From NCBI RefSeq assembly GCF_947489035.1, contig NZ_CANLCI010000006.1, positions 102,732 to 166,731 on the forward strand: DNA of 64,000 nucleotides, given 5' to 3'. How positions within the stretch are numbered: the first letter of the stretch is position 1; each line of letters opens with the position of its first letter. This stretch comes from an uncultured Ferrimonas sp. (lineage in GTDB: Bacteria > Pseudomonadota > Gammaproteobacteria > Enterobacterales > Shewanellaceae). Shown piece by piece: positions 27,207 through 37,588 of this stretch. The position numbers and the translations under genes were made by a program. The notes under the pieces were generated by a model, which was not told where the DNA came from, made no database searches, and saw nothing but the letters and a program-made list of their open reading frames with translations.

Positions 27207-28598
27207 TTAATTCAGCGGCTCCAATTCCAACGCCAGTTCTTGCTCATACAACGCCATGTCGGTCTGCCCCAGCATTCGGCTGGTTAAAAAGCCAGAGGTA
27301 ATGGCGCCGTTAACGTTCAAGGCGGTTCGGCCCATGTCGATCAGCGGCTCAATCGAGATCAACAACCCCACCAAGGCCACCGGCAGATCCAACGCACTTA
27401 ACACAATCAACGCCGCAAAGGTGGCACCGCCGCCAACCCCCGCCACCCCAAATGAGCCCACCACAATGGTGATCAGCATCGAAACAATAAACAGCGGCTC
27501 CATCACATCGATGCCAACCGTGGGCGCGATCATCACCACCAGCATGGCCGGATAGATCCCCGCACAGCCATTTTGACCAATGGTGGCACCAAAGGAGGCG
27601 GCGAAGTTGGCGATGCCATCGGGCACCCCCAACTGACGGGTTTGGGTTTGCACCGTTAAGGGGATGGTGGCGGCACTGGAGCGACTGGTGAAGGCAAAGG
27701 TCAGCACTGGCCACACCTTCTTCACGTATTTAAAGGGATTGCCGCCAGCCAAGAAAATCAGCAGCAGGTGCACCGCAAACATCAGCCCCAAGGCGGTGTA
27801 AGAGGCCAGCACAAAGTTAAACAGGTTGAGGATGTCGGCAAAGTTACTGCCCGCCAATACCTTGGTCATCAGCGCGAGCACCCCATAAGGGGTGAGCTGC
27901 AGCACCATGTTGACCATCCGCATCACTATCGCATACGCCACATCCATAAAGCCGGCAAACTTGCTGCCCAGCTCCGGTTGCTGTTGGTACAAGCCCAAGC
28001 CCGCTAAGCCAATAAAGGTTGAGAAGATCACCACCGAAATGATTGAGGTATCCCGCGCGCCGGTCATGTCTAAAAACGGGTTGGCGGGGATCAGTTCAAT
28101 CAAGGTGCGAGGAATGGAGATCGCTTCTGCGCTGCCTTGACGAGCCACTAAGCTGGCGGCGCGCTCGGCTTCACGGCTGCCTTCCACTAAGCCTTCGGCA
28201 CTTAAGCCAAACAGCTGCGCCACCAACAAGCCGATGGTGGCGGCAATGGCCACGGTAAACAGCAACCAGCCGATCGTCAGGCCGCTGATCTGCCCCAACG
28301 ATTGGCCATCTTTTAGCTTCATGATGGCGTTGATGATCGACACCATCACCAGCGGCACAATGATCATCTTCAACAGCTGCACATAACCTTTACCGGCAAT
28401 GTTGAAGTAATCCAATGAGGTTTTTAAGGTGACGCTGTCGCTGCCATACACCAATTGCAACAGAGCGCCGAAGCTGATCCCTAACCCCAAGGCCAAGAAC
28501 ACCCGCCGTGTGAATTTGACCTGCTTGCGCTGCATCGTAAACAGCAAATAGAACATAGCTAACATCATCGCGACATTAGCAATCACCATCACATCCAT
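27207..28598 (-). CDS. tcyP: L-cystine:sodium/proton symporter TcyP
   Basis: About 463 residues from the ATG at 28598 (AAGGTGG upstream). Dicarboxylate/amino acid:cation symporter family. It has the YGSDSVTLKTSLDYFNIAGKGYVQLLKM segment, the FTSRSSAATIPL hairpin-like motif, FGATIGQNGCAGIYPAM, and GVGGGATFAALIVLSALDLPVALV with the terminal IEPLIDMGRTALNVNG block. These match E. coli YdjN/TcyP along the whole length, so cystine uptake is favoured over C4-dicarboxylates or glutamate. About eight membrane helices plus two re-entrant hairpins. Confidence 0.9.
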   Translation of the reverse strand: MDVMVIANVAMMLAMFYLLFTMQRKQVKFTRRVFLALGLGISFGALLQLVYGSDSVTLKTSLDYFNIAGKGYVQLLKMIIVPLVMVSIINAIMKLKDGQSLGQISGLTIGWLLFTVAIAATIGLLVAQLFGLSAEGLVEGSREAERAASLVARQGSAEAISIPRTLIELIPANPFLDMTGARDTSIISVVIFSTFIGLAGLGLYQQQPELGSKFAGFMDVAYAIVMRMVNMVLQLTPYGVLALMTKVLAGSNFADILNLFNFVLASYTALGLMFAVHLLLIFLAGGNPFKYVKKVWPVLTFAFTSRSSAATIPLTVQTQTRQLGVPDGIANFAASFGATIGQNGCAGIYPAMLVVMIAPTVGIDVMEPLFIVSMLITIVVGSFGVAGVGGGATFAALIVLSALDLPVALVGLLISIEPLIDMGRTALNVNGAITSGFLTSRMLGQTDMALYEQELALELEPLN

Positions 28599-28697
28599 GG
28601 ATCCACCTTTATTGGGCACAACGCCAACGACAGTAGGCGCTTGTTAAATTGAGCCTACCTGATGGTCACGGATGGTATCTAAACGGTTGGAAATATA

Positions 28698-28718
28698 CTT
28701 ATTCTTGAATCGAATAAG
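28698..28718. promoter_or_regulatory. Inverted repeat between gppA and tcyP
   Basis: CTTATTC, 7-base centre, GAATAAG; the centre itself carries ATTCTTGAAT. It lies upstream of tcyP and just past the gppA stop. It could be an operator for tcyP or a weak hairpin; no regulator is assigned. Confidence 0.3.
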
Positions 28719-28734
28719 GCATAACCAAGCGGTG

Positions 28735-29688
28735 TTAAGCCGGCTTGGTCATGCGCTGGTAGCGGCGATTCAACTCCACCAAGACACCTTCTCGTAAGGC
28801 ACCGCCGGCAGGATGCAGCTGCGTAATGTTCAGGGCGATCATCAGCGCTTGTAGGATGGCAAGGCCCGCGGCAAAGGTAGGCACCCGCTCTGAGTTTAAG
28901 CCGATTAACTCGGCCCGTTGCTCGGTTAACAGCTCTTGCTGCAACTGCTGCAGCAGCGGCAGCTCAATGGCGTTGATCCCCAGACCACGAGCCTCCGCTA
29001 ATTCAAACACGCTGCGGAAGGTGCCTGAAATGCCCATCGCCTGCTGCCAGCCAATCTGCGCGATCTGCGCCAGATGCGGCTGCAACGCTGCCATGGCAGC
29101 GGCTTGCGCTTGGGCAAAGCCTTGGGCACTTAACCCCTGCGCAAAGTAGCGTTCGGTGTACAGCACCGCGCCCAAGGGCAGCGAGGTTTTGTAATCGATG
29201 GCCGCGTCACCCAACACCAATTCGGTGCTGGCACCGCCGATGTCGAGCATCAAGCAGCGGCCTTGCGTGGCGGTGGTGGCGCGCATGCCGTGGAAGATGT
29301 ATTCCGCTTCGCGCTCGCCGGAGATCACCTCGATGGCGCAGCCCAACAGCGGCTTCGCTTGGGCGCAAAACATCGGCCCATCCGCCGCTTGGCGTAAGGC
29401 CGCGGTGGCGTATACCGCCCGATGTTGTGGTTGGTAGTGTTGCAGTAACTCACCAAACCATTGCAGGCAGTCCAGCGCTTCTTGGGCGGCTTGGGGCTCT
29501 AACACACCACCGGACACCAGCCCACGGGCTAACCGCACCTTACGCTTATGTTTGGCAATCACTTGGGGAAACTGCCCACCCGGACGGGCCAGCAGCATAT
29601 TGAAACTGTTGGAGCCTAAAGTAATGGCGGCCACAAGGGGGCCGCCATTGGCGTGATCAACTGCGTCGACGTGGTTGGCGCCCGCCAC
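28735..29688 (-). CDS. gppA: Ppx/GppA-family phosphatase (short form)
   Basis: About 317 residues from a GTG at 29688, chosen because AAGGAGG lies five bases before it. An actin-like ASKHA fold: the N-terminal [13 protein letters not shown] phosphate loop, the YATAALRQA segment, [25 protein letters not shown] and GISGTFRSV are the Ppx/GppA motifs. It ends at about 320 residues and lacks the C-terminal HD-like domains of the 500-residue enzymes. It hydrolyses pppGpp to ppGpp and/or polyphosphate; which is preferred cannot be told. The 5' end overlaps rhlB by 32 bp, as in the E. coli rhlB-gppA order. Confidence 0.88.
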   Translation of the reverse strand: MAGANHVDAVDHANGGPLVAAITLGSNSFNMLLARPGGQFPQVIAKHKRKVRLARGLVSGGVLEPQAAQEALDCLQWFGELLQHYQPQHRAVYATAALRQAADGPMFCAQAKPLLGCAIEVISGEREAEYIFHGMRATTATQGRCLMLDIGGASTELVLGDAAIDYKTSLPLGAVLYTERYFAQGLSAQGFAQAQAAAMAALQPHLAQIAQIGWQQAMGISGTFRSVFELAEARGLGINAIELPLLQQLQQELLTEQRAELIGLNSERVPTFAAGLAILQALMIALNITQLHPAGGALREGVLVELNRRYQRMTKPA

Positions 29689-30928
29689 GGGAGCCTCCTT
29701 GACGATCACCACCTGGGCGACGGCGTGGTGCCGTGCGCTTGGGTACGGTTAAATCACTCAGCAATGCGCTTGGATCGTAGCTGCTTTGCGGGATCCCATG
29801 CTGGATGTAATCCTCAATAGCAGGCAAGTTCAACGCGTACTGCTCACAAGCAAAACTGATGGAGTTGCCCTTGGCGCCAGCACGGCCAGTACGGCCAATG
29901 CGGTGCACGTAATCTTCGCAGTCATCGGGCAGATCGTAGTTGAACACGTGGGTCACATCAGCGATGTGCAAACCACGGGCCGCAACGTCGGTGGCCACCA
30001 GAAAATCAACCTCGCCGCTTTTAAACAGCTCAAGGATTTTCAGACGTTTCTTTTGCGGTACATCGCCGGTTAATAAGCCAACACGGTGACCATCGGCGGC
30101 CAGCCAGTTATGGATCTCTTCACAGCGGTGCTTGGTGTTCGAGAAGATGATGCCTTTTTCTGGCCACTCCTCTTCAATCAAGGTCAGCAGCAGTTTCATC
30201 TTGTCTTGGTTCGACGGATAAAACAGCTCTTCTTTGATCTGCTTGGCGGTTTTACGCTCTGGTTCCACTTGCACATGCTCGGGATCGTTCATGTGTTCGT
30301 AGGCCAGTTCCTGCACCTTGAAAGATAAGGTGGCAGAGAACAGCATGTTACGGCGTTCGGCCGGGGCTGGCATGCGACGGAACAGGTAACGAATGTCTTT
30401 GATAAAGCCCAGATCGAACATCCGGTCCGCTTCATCCAACACCATCACTTGAATCGCGTCGAGCTTGTACACGCCTTGCTTGTAATAGTCGATCAGGCGA
30501 CCGGTGGTGCCAACAAGGATATCAACACCAGCAGCGATGGTATCGCGCTGTTCCTCGTAGCCTTCACCACCGTAAGCGAGCCCCATTTTCAAACCCGTGG
30601 TTTGAGCAAGAGGCTCGGCATCTTTGCAGATTTGGATAGCCAGTTCACGAGTCGGCGCCATGATCAGCGCACGAGGGCTTTTGCCATCGTGGTGCGCAGG
30701 CACCTCGCGCTGCAGCAATTCGTGAAAAGTAGCCACCAAAAACGCCAGCGTTTTGCCGGTGCCGGTTTGCGCTTGACCTGCGATATCTTTGCCTTGCAGC
30801 AGGATAGGTAAGGTCAACGCCTGAATGTGGGTACAGTGAGTAAAACCAACGCCTTCCAGCGCAGTAACCACCGTTGATGCCAATGGGAAATCGGCGAATT
30901 TTGAGTCGGTAAGATGGGTCTTTGTCAT
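29657..30928 (-). CDS. rhlB: ATP-dependent RNA helicase RhlB (DEAD-box)
   Basis: 423 residues from the ATG at 30928 (MTKTHLTD...), matching the E. coli start; the frame is open 174 bp further upstream. Helicase motifs in order: [26 protein letters not shown] (Q motif), AQTGTGKT (I), PTRELA (Ia), DEAD as VLDEADRMF (II), SATL (III), [12 protein letters not shown] (V), and [12 protein letters not shown] (VI). A basic Arg/Gly-rich tail ends the protein. RhlB is the RNA helicase of the RNA degradosome. It is divergent from trxA, with gppA downstream. Confidence 0.96.
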   Translation of the reverse strand: MTKTHLTDSKFADFPLASTVVTALEGVGFTHCTHIQALTLPILLQGKDIAGQAQTGTGKTLAFLVATFHELLQREVPAHHDGKSPRALIMAPTRELAIQICKDAEPLAQTTGLKMGLAYGGEGYEEQRDTIAAGVDILVGTTGRLIDYYKQGVYKLDAIQVMVLDEADRMFDLGFIKDIRYLFRRMPAPAERRNMLFSATLSFKVQELAYEHMNDPEHVQVEPERKTAKQIKEELFYPSNQDKMKLLLTLIEEEWPEKGIIFSNTKHRCEEIHNWLAADGHRVGLLTGDVPQKKRLKILELFKSGEVDFLVATDVAARGLHIADVTHVFNYDLPDDCEDYVHRIGRTGRAGAKGNSISFACEQYALNLPAIEDYIQHGIPQSSYDPSALLSDLTVPKRTAPRRRPGGDRQGGSRGGRQPRRRS

Positions 30929-31147
30929 AACGATTGCAGCATATCCGAAGCGCTTGCTATTGGGAACCAATACAGTCAAATTATCGCCAGATAGCGCGGC
31001 CAGCTCGCAGCAGCCAGCAACGTCATTGGAACAATTCTCGATTAGGCCAACCGAAAATTGTGATTGGCGGCAACGGTTGAAAGCGGGCAAGCTCGCTCCC
31101 ATATAGGGACATAGCCCTCCCGGGGATCATTTAATCTGGAGCAAACC

Positions 31148-31474
31148 ATGAGCGACAAAATTCTTACTCTGTCTGACGACAGCTTTGACACCGATGTGAT
31201 TAATGCCGAACAACCTGTATTGGTTGATTTTTGGGCTGAGTGGTGTGGTCCTTGTAAAATGATCGCCCCAGTGCTGAATGAACTGGCAGAAGATTACGCT
31301 GGCCAGCTGAGCATCGGCAAAATGAACGTTGACCAGAACAGCGCAACCCCAGCGAAGTTCGGCATCCGCGGGATCCCTACCTTACTGCTGTTTAAAGGCG
31401 GTGAGCTGGTTGGAACCAAAGTTGGTGCCGCATCTAAAACTCAATTAAAAGAGTTTATTGACGGCCATCTGTAA
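31148..31474 (+). CDS. trxA: Thioredoxin 1
   Basis: A 108-residue cytosolic thioredoxin with the classical active site [12 protein letters not shown] (about residue 33), the buried Asp in VDFW and the cis-Pro in [10 protein letters not shown]. Length and sequence match E. coli TrxA throughout. It reduces ribonucleotide reductase, PAPS reductase and other disulfides using thioredoxin reductase. The order rhlB-trxA-rho is conserved in gammaproteobacteria. Confidence 0.97.
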   Translation: MSDKILTLSDDSFDTDVINAEQPVLVDFWAEWCGPCKMIAPVLNELAEDYAGQLSIGKMNVDQNSATPAKFGIRGIPTLLLFKGGELVGTKVGAASKTQLKEFIDGHL

Positions 31475-31483
31475 GCCGTTTCA

Positions 31484-31511
31484 GCTAGGCCAAGCAAAGC
31501 CTTGGCCTAGC
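31484..31511 (+). promoter_or_regulatory. Hairpin between trxA and rho, without U-tract
   Basis: GCTAGGCCAAG, six-base loop, CTTGGCCTAGC: an 11-bp perfect stem 10 bp after the trxA stop. The following bases (TCACTCCC) are not a U-run, so it is not a good intrinsic terminator. It may stabilise the trxA 3' end or lie in the rho leader. Confidence 0.5.
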
Positions 31512-31676
31512 TCACTCCCGCCAGAGAAAGCGCTGGACGCTCCTAAGCATTGGTGCTAACTTCTTAACCAATAAAAATCTCTGCTGAATTTTTCAGCGAT
31601 TTCCCCCAAACTTAAACTCAAACTGACCCGTCGGCGCCGCAACGAGCCGCACAGTAATGATCAAAAAGACCCACCT

Positions 31677-32945
31677 ATGAATCTTACCGAATTGAAACAG
31701 AAACCGGTCTCCGAGCTGGTAGCTCTGGCCGAATCCATGGGATTGGAAAACCTTGCCCGCGTCCGCAAGCAAGACATTCTGTTTGCCATCCTAAAAGCCC
31801 ACGCTAAGTCCGGCGAAGACATCTTCGGCGACGGCGTTTTGGAAATTTTGCAGGATGGTTTCGGTTTCCTGCGCAGCGCTGATTCCTCGTACTTGGCTGG
31901 CCCCGATGACATCTATGTCTCGCCAAGCCAAATTCGTCGTTTCAACTTGCGTACCGGCGATTCAATTGCTGGCAAAATTCGTCCACCGAAAGATGGCGAA
32001 CGTTACTTTGCGCTGTTGAAAGTCAATCAGGTAAACCACGACCGACCTGAAAATTCGCGCAACAAGATCCTGTTTGAGAACTTAACCCCACTGCACGCCA
32101 ACGACCGTCTGCGGATGGAACGAGGCAACGGCTCAACCGAAGACATCACCGCCCGCGTGTTGGATTTGGCCAGCCCAATCGGTAAAGGCCAACGTGGCTT
32201 GATTGTGGCTCCGCCAAAAGCCGGTAAAACCTTGCTGCTGCAGAACATCGCCCAGTCCATTGCCCACAACCACCCAGATTGTGAACTGATGGTGCTGCTG
32301 ATCGATGAGCGTCCGGAAGAAGTGACCGAGATGCAGCGGTTGGTGAAAGGCGAAGTGATCGCTTCCACCTTTGATGAACCGGCTTCTCGCCACGTACAAG
32401 TGGCCGAAATGGTTATCGAAAAAGCCAAGCGTTTGGTTGAGCACAAAAAAGACGTGGTGATCCTGCTGGATTCCATTACCCGTTTGGCCCGTGCCTACAA
32501 CACCGTGATCCCAAGCTCTGGCAAGGTGTTAACCGGTGGTGTTGATGCCAACGCCCTGCACCGTCCAAAGCGTTTCTTTGGTGCGGCCCGTAACGTCGAA
32601 GAGGGCGGCAGTCTGACCATCATCGCCACCGCGCTGGTTGATACCGGCTCGAAGATGGACGAAGTGATTTACGAAGAGTTTAAAGGTACCGGTAACATGG
32701 AACTGCCTTTAAGCCGTAAGATCGCTGAGCGCCGCGTGTTCCCAGCCATCGACTTCAACCGTTCTGGCACCCGTCGTGAAGAGTTGTTGGCCAACGCCGA
32801 TGAACTGCAGAAGATGTGGATCCTGCGTAAGATTTTGAACCCAATGCAGGAAGTGGAAGCGATGGAGTTCTTGATCGATAAGTTGGCGATGACCAAAACC
32901 AACGACGAGTTCTTCGATGCGATGAAACGCGCCAAGTCAAAATAA
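31677..32945 (+). CDS. rho: Transcription termination factor Rho
   Basis: A 422-residue RNA-dependent ATPase, nearly identical in layout to E. coli Rho. The N-terminal helix bundle is followed by the RNA-binding cold-shock-like domain ([30 protein letters not shown]). Walker A is PPKAGKT, Walker B is [11 protein letters not shown] with the catalytic Glu, the Q-loop/R-loop is [10 protein letters not shown], and the C-terminal domain is complete. Rho hexamers end transcription of untranslated RNA. A 202-bp leader precedes it; rho leaders are commonly autoregulated. Confidence 0.98.
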   Translation: MNLTELKQKPVSELVALAESMGLENLARVRKQDILFAILKAHAKSGEDIFGDGVLEILQDGFGFLRSADSSYLAGPDDIYVSPSQIRRFNLRTGDSIAGKIRPPKDGERYFALLKVNQVNHDRPENSRNKILFENLTPLHANDRLRMERGNGSTEDITARVLDLASPIGKGQRGLIVAPPKAGKTLLLQNIAQSIAHNHPDCELMVLLIDERPEEVTEMQRLVKGEVIASTFDEPASRHVQVAEMVIEKAKRLVEHKKDVVILLDSITRLARAYNTVIPSSGKVLTGGVDANALHRPKRFFGAARNVEEGGSLTIIATALVDTGSKMDEVIYEEFKGTGNMELPLSRKIAERRVFPAIDFNRSGTRREELLANADELQKMWILRKILNPMQEVEAMEFLIDKLAMTKTNDEFFDAMKRAKSK

Positions 32946-32963
32946 GACGGCGTCTTCATCCCT

Positions 32964-32992
32964 AAAAAACCGGCCATGGCGCCGGTTTTTTT
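32964..32992 (+). terminator. Rho-independent terminator of rho
   Basis: AAAAAACCGGC, six-base loop, GCCGGTTTTTTT, 18 bp after the rho stop. Confidence 0.92.
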
Positions 32993-33109
32993 GTGGCCAA
33001 AATCCAGCACACCGCTGCCCTATCGTCAGCGATGGCGAGCCGCCAACACGGCTATACTGACAATCATCGGCGGCGGCAATGCACCGCCACGGCCAGCAAC
33101 GGAGGCGCA

Positions 33110-33682
33110 ATGCAGCTCATTCACCCAAGGGCACGCTTAACCACAGTCAACACCGTCGCCATCGGCGTGGTCGCCCTGAGTTTGCTCACGATGGCACACG
33201 CACAGGCTGGCACCGTTGGGATCAGCGCAGAGCCCCGCGCCTCCCTTGGCCTGCATTACCGCAGTGACCAGCACCACCGCTACGGCACCGCTCCTTGGCG
33301 CCATCGAACCGTACCATCTTATGCCCGCGGGCCATACGCATCTTGGTCGCCAACAGCGTGGCCCGATTCAGCGCGGCATCCGTCGCACCGATGGGCGCCT
33401 TGGCAATCGCTCTGGCGTAACCCCTATTCGTATCGACAATGGCCACCGCGCTACCGTTATCAGCCAACGCCAAGGCTGCCCAAACCTATCCAGCTGAGCC
33501 AGCGCACCATCAAGGCGGAGCACGTTGAACGGGGCACGCTCAACCGCCTTCCTGCCAATGCACGTACGCTGCTCACAGCCAACGAGCGCCTCTATCGCTG
33601 GCAAGATCAGTGCTACCGCTTAAATCACCAAGACAGTCGCTATCATCCCCAGCCCTGCCCTCGCGTTCACTCGAGCCGCTGA
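33110..33682 (+). CDS. Secreted Arg/Tyr/Trp-rich protein, unknown
   Basis: 190 residues from the ATG at 33110, with GGAGG four bases upstream; an in-frame start at 32993 lies in the rho terminator and is rejected. A signal peptide ends near AHA-Q-A (about residue 32). The mature protein is very basic and aromatic, with clustered Arg, Tyr, Trp, His and Pro (for example WRNPYSYRQWPPRYRYQP). A short helical C-terminal region (RTLLTANERLYRWQDQCYRLN) ends with two cysteines. No family was recognised. Similar low-complexity basic periplasmic proteins occur downstream of rho in relatives, but this is from memory. Confidence 0.6.
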   Translation: MQLIHPRARLTTVNTVAIGVVALSLLTMAHAQAGTVGISAEPRASLGLHYRSDQHHRYGTAPWRHRTVPSYARGPYASWSPTAWPDSARHPSHRWAPWQSLWRNPYSYRQWPPRYRYQPTPRLPKPIQLSQRTIKAEHVERGTLNRLPANARTLLTANERLYRWQDQCYRLNHQDSRYHPQPCPRVHSSR

Positions 33683-33715
33683 GCCGTTGCCCTCAAACGC
33701 AGCCAGCAACGACCA

Positions 33716-33742
33716 ACAAAAAGGCCACCCAAGCGGTGGCCT
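33716..33742 (-). terminator. Rho-independent terminator of the TraF-like gene
   Basis: On the minus strand AGGCCACC, five-base loop, GGTGGCCT followed by TTTTGTT, 28 bp beyond the stop at 33770. Confidence 0.8.
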
Positions 33743-33769
33743 AATCACAACAATTGCAGAGCAATGGGG

Positions 33770-34963
33770 TTAGAACTTCACCCCTAACTGCAGCTGGCCA
33801 CCCACTTCGTCGTCGCTGCCAAACTGCGCCGCCACGTCAAAGGTCACCAGATCCCCCGGCGACAAGCCTAAACCAACGGCAAAGATGTCGTTGTAGTTGC
33901 TGGCCATGTCGGTGCGATAGCCCATCCGCGCTTGGGCGGTATCAAACAGGTTGTACTCCAGCCCTAACCGCGCCCATTGGCTGGGCTCTGCAAACAGATC
34001 GAACGACTTGTCTTCAATCAGATCCAAGTCGAGCTCGGCGGTGAAGCCCAGCGACTGAAACGCCGCACCGGCGGTGATGGTTGGGCTTAAGGTAACGTTA
34101 TCCCCTTGGATGTTCTTAAGATCCTGCTCAATCAGGTTGCGCCCCACCAACGCAAAGGCGAAGGGGCCATAACTGCTTTGCAAACCGATATCGAGGTTAA
34201 ACTCGGTGCTGTCGGTCATGTTGGCGTCGTCGGTTACGTCGTCTTCATCGAAGTTGGCCACATTGGCGTTGTAGTAATAGCTGTCGATGCGCTGCACCTT
34301 CGGCGCTATCCCCACCGATAAGCTTGGCAGCAACGGTAGGTTGAATTCCCGCGCCATGGCGAAGGCAATTTCGGTCACCACCGCCGCTTGCAGATCAGAG
34401 TTGGTTTGCAGGTCGTCTTCATCAAAATCGACGTTGGGGATCGGCTGGTTCAGCTGATCAACCGCGTCTTCAATTAACTGCCGATCGCTTTCGGCAAAAT
34501 TAACGATGCCCGATACCGCCCCGTAGGCGTTTAACGACACCCCAAAACCAAAGGTTTTACTGGGGGCATACCCCCCTAACACCAACCCTAACCGCCCTTG
34601 AGGCTGCTGCTGATCCAAGGCTTCTAACTGATCCACCAACAGCAGCGCCAACCGCGATGCTTCCGCTTGATCCAAGTTATCCAGCGCCACATCAAAGGCA
34701 TCGATGGTGTCTTGCACCTCATCGATGTCGTCGGTTACGTCTTGGTAATCCTGCGCCAAGGCACCAACGCCCAGCTGCAGATAGAAATCGTCATTATCCT
34801 CAAAGCGCGTTAATAAGGCTGGGTTAACCGCGGTTTGGGTAAAATCGCCAGCGGCGATGCTGGCCCCAGCCATGCCTTGGCTGCGGGCGTCTGCCAGCGG
34901 GGAAGCGGTCGCCGCCAATGGCGTCAGCAGCGCCGCGGCGGTAAGTAGAGTCCGTGTTTTCAT
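33770..34963 (-). CDS. TraF-like (F-plasmid TraF_2) outer-membrane beta-barrel protein
   Basis: About 397 residues. Three ATGs stand in tandem (34969, 34966, 34963); the last has AGGA at seven bases. A signal peptide (ATA-S, about residue 21) is followed by DARSQGMAGASIAAGDFTQTAVNPALLT, the FadL/TraF_2-like N-terminus that plugs such barrels. Then come many amphipathic strands and a C-terminal aromatic (QLGVKF), typical of BAM-assembled outer-membrane proteins. Chromosomal copies are usually labelled conjugal transfer protein TraF, although no conjugation genes are near. A transport or lipid-related role is possible. Confidence 0.75.
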   Translation of the reverse strand: MKTRTLLTAAALLTPLAATASPLADARSQGMAGASIAAGDFTQTAVNPALLTRFEDNDDFYLQLGVGALAQDYQDVTDDIDEVQDTIDAFDVALDNLDQAEASRLALLLVDQLEALDQQQPQGRLGLVLGGYAPSKTFGFGVSLNAYGAVSGIVNFAESDRQLIEDAVDQLNQPIPNVDFDEDDLQTNSDLQAAVVTEIAFAMAREFNLPLLPSLSVGIAPKVQRIDSYYYNANVANFDEDDVTDDANMTDSTEFNLDIGLQSSYGPFAFALVGRNLIEQDLKNIQGDNVTLSPTITAGAAFQSLGFTAELDLDLIEDKSFDLFAEPSQWARLGLEYNLFDTAQARMGYRTDMASNYNDIFAVGLGLSPGDLVTFDVAAQFGSDDEVGGQLQLGVKF

Positions 34964-35265
34964 CATCATTTCCTATCACTACATCGACGGCCATGTGGCT
35001 ATTCAAACATAGCCAAACTTGCAGAACTAAAACGACCGAAACACGACAAAACTATAACAATTCGACCCAAATTCCCTCCTTTTTCTGAGCCCAAATTGAA
35101 TCTTTAATACCGAGCCACTGGCACGGCAAAATTACGCCAAAAGACCGCCACATGGCGGGCTTATGACAAATATCAACTGAGGCAATCTACTGGGTCGTTT
35201 AGGCAAAAGAGTAATGCGTTTACACAGTTGTTATACTGCCGGTTCACGCGCCGCTGGGCGCTGCC
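34964..35265. other. Divergent intergenic region, no gene seen
   Basis: This separates the TraF-like gene (minus) from ubiD (plus). It is AT-rich near 35030-35100. TATACT at 35232 is a possible -10 for ubiD, without a clear -35. No repeat or RNA was recognised. Confidence 0.45.
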
Positions 35266-36759
35266 ATGGCTGAGATAAAAACAATGAAGTTTAGGGACTT
35301 ACGCTCATTTGTTGATCACCTCGAACAAGCAGGTGAACTGAAGCGGATCCGCACCGAGGTTGATCCTCACCTAGAGATGACTGAGATCTGCGATCGTATC
35401 TTACGCGCAGGTGGCCCAGCCATTCTGTTTGAAAATCCCAAAGGCCACACCATGCCGGTGTTAGCCAACCTGTTTGGTACCCCCAAGCGGGTTGCCATGG
35501 CATTGGGCCACGAAGATCCCAAGGCGCTGCGCCAAGTGGGCGAGCTGTTGGCGTTCTTAAAAGAGCCAGAGCCACCATCCGGTTTTAAAGACGCCATCGC
35601 CAAGGTGCCGATGTTCAAGCAAGCGCTGAACATGCCACCCAAAGAGGTGAAAAAGCCCAAGTGCCAAGAGATCATCTGGCAAGGGGACGAGGTGGATCTG
35701 ACCAAGCTGCCAGTACAGCACTGCTGGCCGGGTGATGTGGCGCCCTTGGTCAGCTGGGGGCTAACCATCACCAAGGGGCCGAACCAAAAACGGCAAAACC
35801 TCGGCATTTATCGGCAACAGTTGCTGAATAAAAACCAGCTGATCATGCGCTGGTTGGCCCACCGTGGGGGCGCCATCGATTACCAAGAGTTTCAGAAACA
35901 ACACCCAGGCGAACGCTATCCGGTGGTGGTGGCATTGGGCGCCGATCCCGTCACCATTTTAGGTGCCGTCACGCCCGTACCGGATTCGATGAGCGAATAC
36001 GCCTTTGCCGGTTTGCTGCGCGGCGAGCGCACCGAAGTGGCCAAGGCACTGACCTGCGATCTGCAGGTCCCGGCCACCGCCGAGATCATCCTTGAAGGCT
36101 ACCTCGAACCGGGTTTAGAGGCACCAGAAGGCCCTTACGGCGATCACACCGGTTACTACAACGAAGTCGAAACCTTCCCGATTTTGACCGTGACCCACCT
36201 GAGCATGCGCCGCGATGCCATCTACCACAGCACCTACACCGGTCGTCCGCCAGATGAACCGGCGATGCTGGGCGTGGCACTGAACGAAGTGTTCGTGCCG
36301 ATCCTGAAAAAACAGTACCCCGAAATTGAAGATTTCTACCTGCCACCGGAGGGTTGTTCCTACCGCATGGCGGTGATCACCATCAAGAAGCAGTACCCCG
36401 GCCATGCTAAGCGGGTGATGATGGGCGCGTGGAGCTTCCTGCGTCAGTTCATGTACACCAAGTTCATCATCATCTGCGATGATGACGTTAACGCCCGCGA
36501 TTGGAACGACGTGATCTGGGCCATGACCACTCGCATGGATCCAGCCCGCGACACCATGATGGTAGAAAATACCCCGATCGATTATCTTGATTTTGCTTCG
36601 CCAGTGGCGGGGCTAGGCTCGAAAATCGGCATGGACGCCACCAATAAATGGCCCGGCGAAACGGATCGCGAATGGGGCGAACCCATCGTGATGGACGACG
36701 AAACCAAAGCCAAAGTGGATGCCCGTTGGGCAGAATACGGCTTAGACCCACAAGAATAA
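35266..36759 (+). CDS. ubiD: 3-octaprenyl-4-hydroxybenzoate carboxy-lyase UbiD
   Basis: 497 residues, matching E. coli UbiD end to end. It has [48 protein letters not shown], the catalytic Glu region [26 protein letters not shown], and the C-terminal [25 protein letters not shown] block. The enzyme uses prenylated FMN to decarboxylate the ubiquinone precursor. A second ATG at 35284 (MKFRDL) is equally compatible with the family. The flavin reductase gene fre follows 12 bp later, as in E. coli. Confidence 0.96.
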   Translation: MAEIKTMKFRDLRSFVDHLEQAGELKRIRTEVDPHLEMTEICDRILRAGGPAILFENPKGHTMPVLANLFGTPKRVAMALGHEDPKALRQVGELLAFLKEPEPPSGFKDAIAKVPMFKQALNMPPKEVKKPKCQEIIWQGDEVDLTKLPVQHCWPGDVAPLVSWGLTITKGPNQKRQNLGIYRQQLLNKNQLIMRWLAHRGGAIDYQEFQKQHPGERYPVVVALGADPVTILGAVTPVPDSMSEYAFAGLLRGERTEVAKALTCDLQVPATAEIILEGYLEPGLEAPEGPYGDHTGYYNEVETFPILTVTHLSMRRDAIYHSTYTGRPPDEPAMLGVALNEVFVPILKKQYPEIEDFYLPPEGCSYRMAVITIKKQYPGHAKRVMMGAWSFLRQFMYTKFIIICDDDVNARDWNDVIWAMTTRMDPARDTMMVENTPIDYLDFASPVAGLGSKIGMDATNKWPGETDREWGEPIVMDDETKAKVDARWAEYGLDPQE

Positions 36760-36771
36760 GAACAGAGAATT

Positions 36772-37464
36772 ATGAGCCAGATCCTTTGCCAAGTGGACAG
36801 CGTAACGCCACTGACCGATACCGTTTTTAAAGTATTACTGACCCCAGAACAGCCACTGGATTTTGTGGCGGGCCAGTACCTCACCATGGTGATGAGCAGC
36901 GACGACAAACGCCCGTTCTCCATCGCCTCTAAGCCTGGCGAACGCCAAATCGAATTGCACATCGGTGCCTTCGTGGCTGAAAGCTACGCCATGCAGGTGA
37001 TTGAACACCTAAACAATCACGCCCAAGTGTGCATTGAAGCGCCGTTTGGCAGCGCCCAGCTGCGCCCAGACAACAAGCGTTCCCGCATTATGGTGGTGGG
37101 CGGCACGGGGTTCTCCTACGCTCACTCGATGCTGCAGCATTTGGTTGCCAACGGCGATAAGCGCACCACCTTCTTGTACTGGGGCTGCCGCGATGCGGCG
37201 GGCATGTACCTGCAACACGAAGCCGAGCGCCTGGCTCAGCTGCACCCACACTTGAGCTTTATTCCGGTGTTTGATGAACCCGTCAACGGCGCTCGCCAAG
37301 GCTCAGTGATCGACGCAGTCTGTGAAGACTTCAGCGATCTCAGTGGTTTTGACATCTACGTGGCTGGCCGTTTCGAGATGGCCGGAGTGGCCCGCGAGCG
37401 CTTTGGTGCCCAAGGTGCCAACAGCGACAACTTGATTGGCGATGCCTTCGCGTACTTAAAGTAA
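36772..37464 (+). CDS. fre: NAD(P)H-flavin reductase Fre
   Basis: A 230-residue member of the ferredoxin-reductase fold. The RPFSIASKP flavin motif (near residue 46) is followed by the nucleotide-binding MVVGGTGFSYAHSMLQHL stretch, FLYWGCRD and the C-terminal YVAGRFEMAGVARE. It reduces free flavins (and iron indirectly) with NAD(P)H. Cotranscription with ubiD would supply reduced FMN to the UbiX/UbiD system, an inference from adjacency. A terminator follows. Confidence 0.94.
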   Translation: MSQILCQVDSVTPLTDTVFKVLLTPEQPLDFVAGQYLTMVMSSDDKRPFSIASKPGERQIELHIGAFVAESYAMQVIEHLNNHAQVCIEAPFGSAQLRPDNKRSRIMVVGGTGFSYAHSMLQHLVANGDKRTTFLYWGCRDAAGMYLQHEAERLAQLHPHLSFIPVFDEPVNGARQGSVIDAVCEDFSDLSGFDIYVAGRFEMAGVARERFGAQGANSDNLIGDAFAYLK

Positions 37465-37488
37465 GTTGCTTCATCCGCGAATGAACAC

Positions 37489-37520
37489 AAAGCGACGCCA
37501 ATGGCGTCGCTTTGTCGTTG
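37489..37520 (+). terminator. Rho-independent terminator of ubiD-fre
   Basis: AAAGCGACGCC, loop AAT, GGCGTCGCTTT then GTCGTTG. The stem is 11 bp and perfect; the U-tract is short and interrupted. Confidence 0.7.
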
Positions 37521-37588
37521 TGGATCACAGCACAGAGGTTCAGAAGTGGCGATAATTCCGCCTCTTTTGGAAACCTGAGCCCAGCCCG

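Noticed and set aside
32993..33109. N-terminal extension of the secreted protein after rho
   Set aside because: It begins within the rho terminator and would place 39 residues before a clean signal peptide. GGAGG precedes the ATG at 33110.
33770..34963. Conjugative element suggested by the TraF-like and PcfJ-like genes
   Set aside because: The two genes are 28 kb apart and no relaxase, coupling protein, pilus or integrase gene lies near either. Both families are common on chromosomes.
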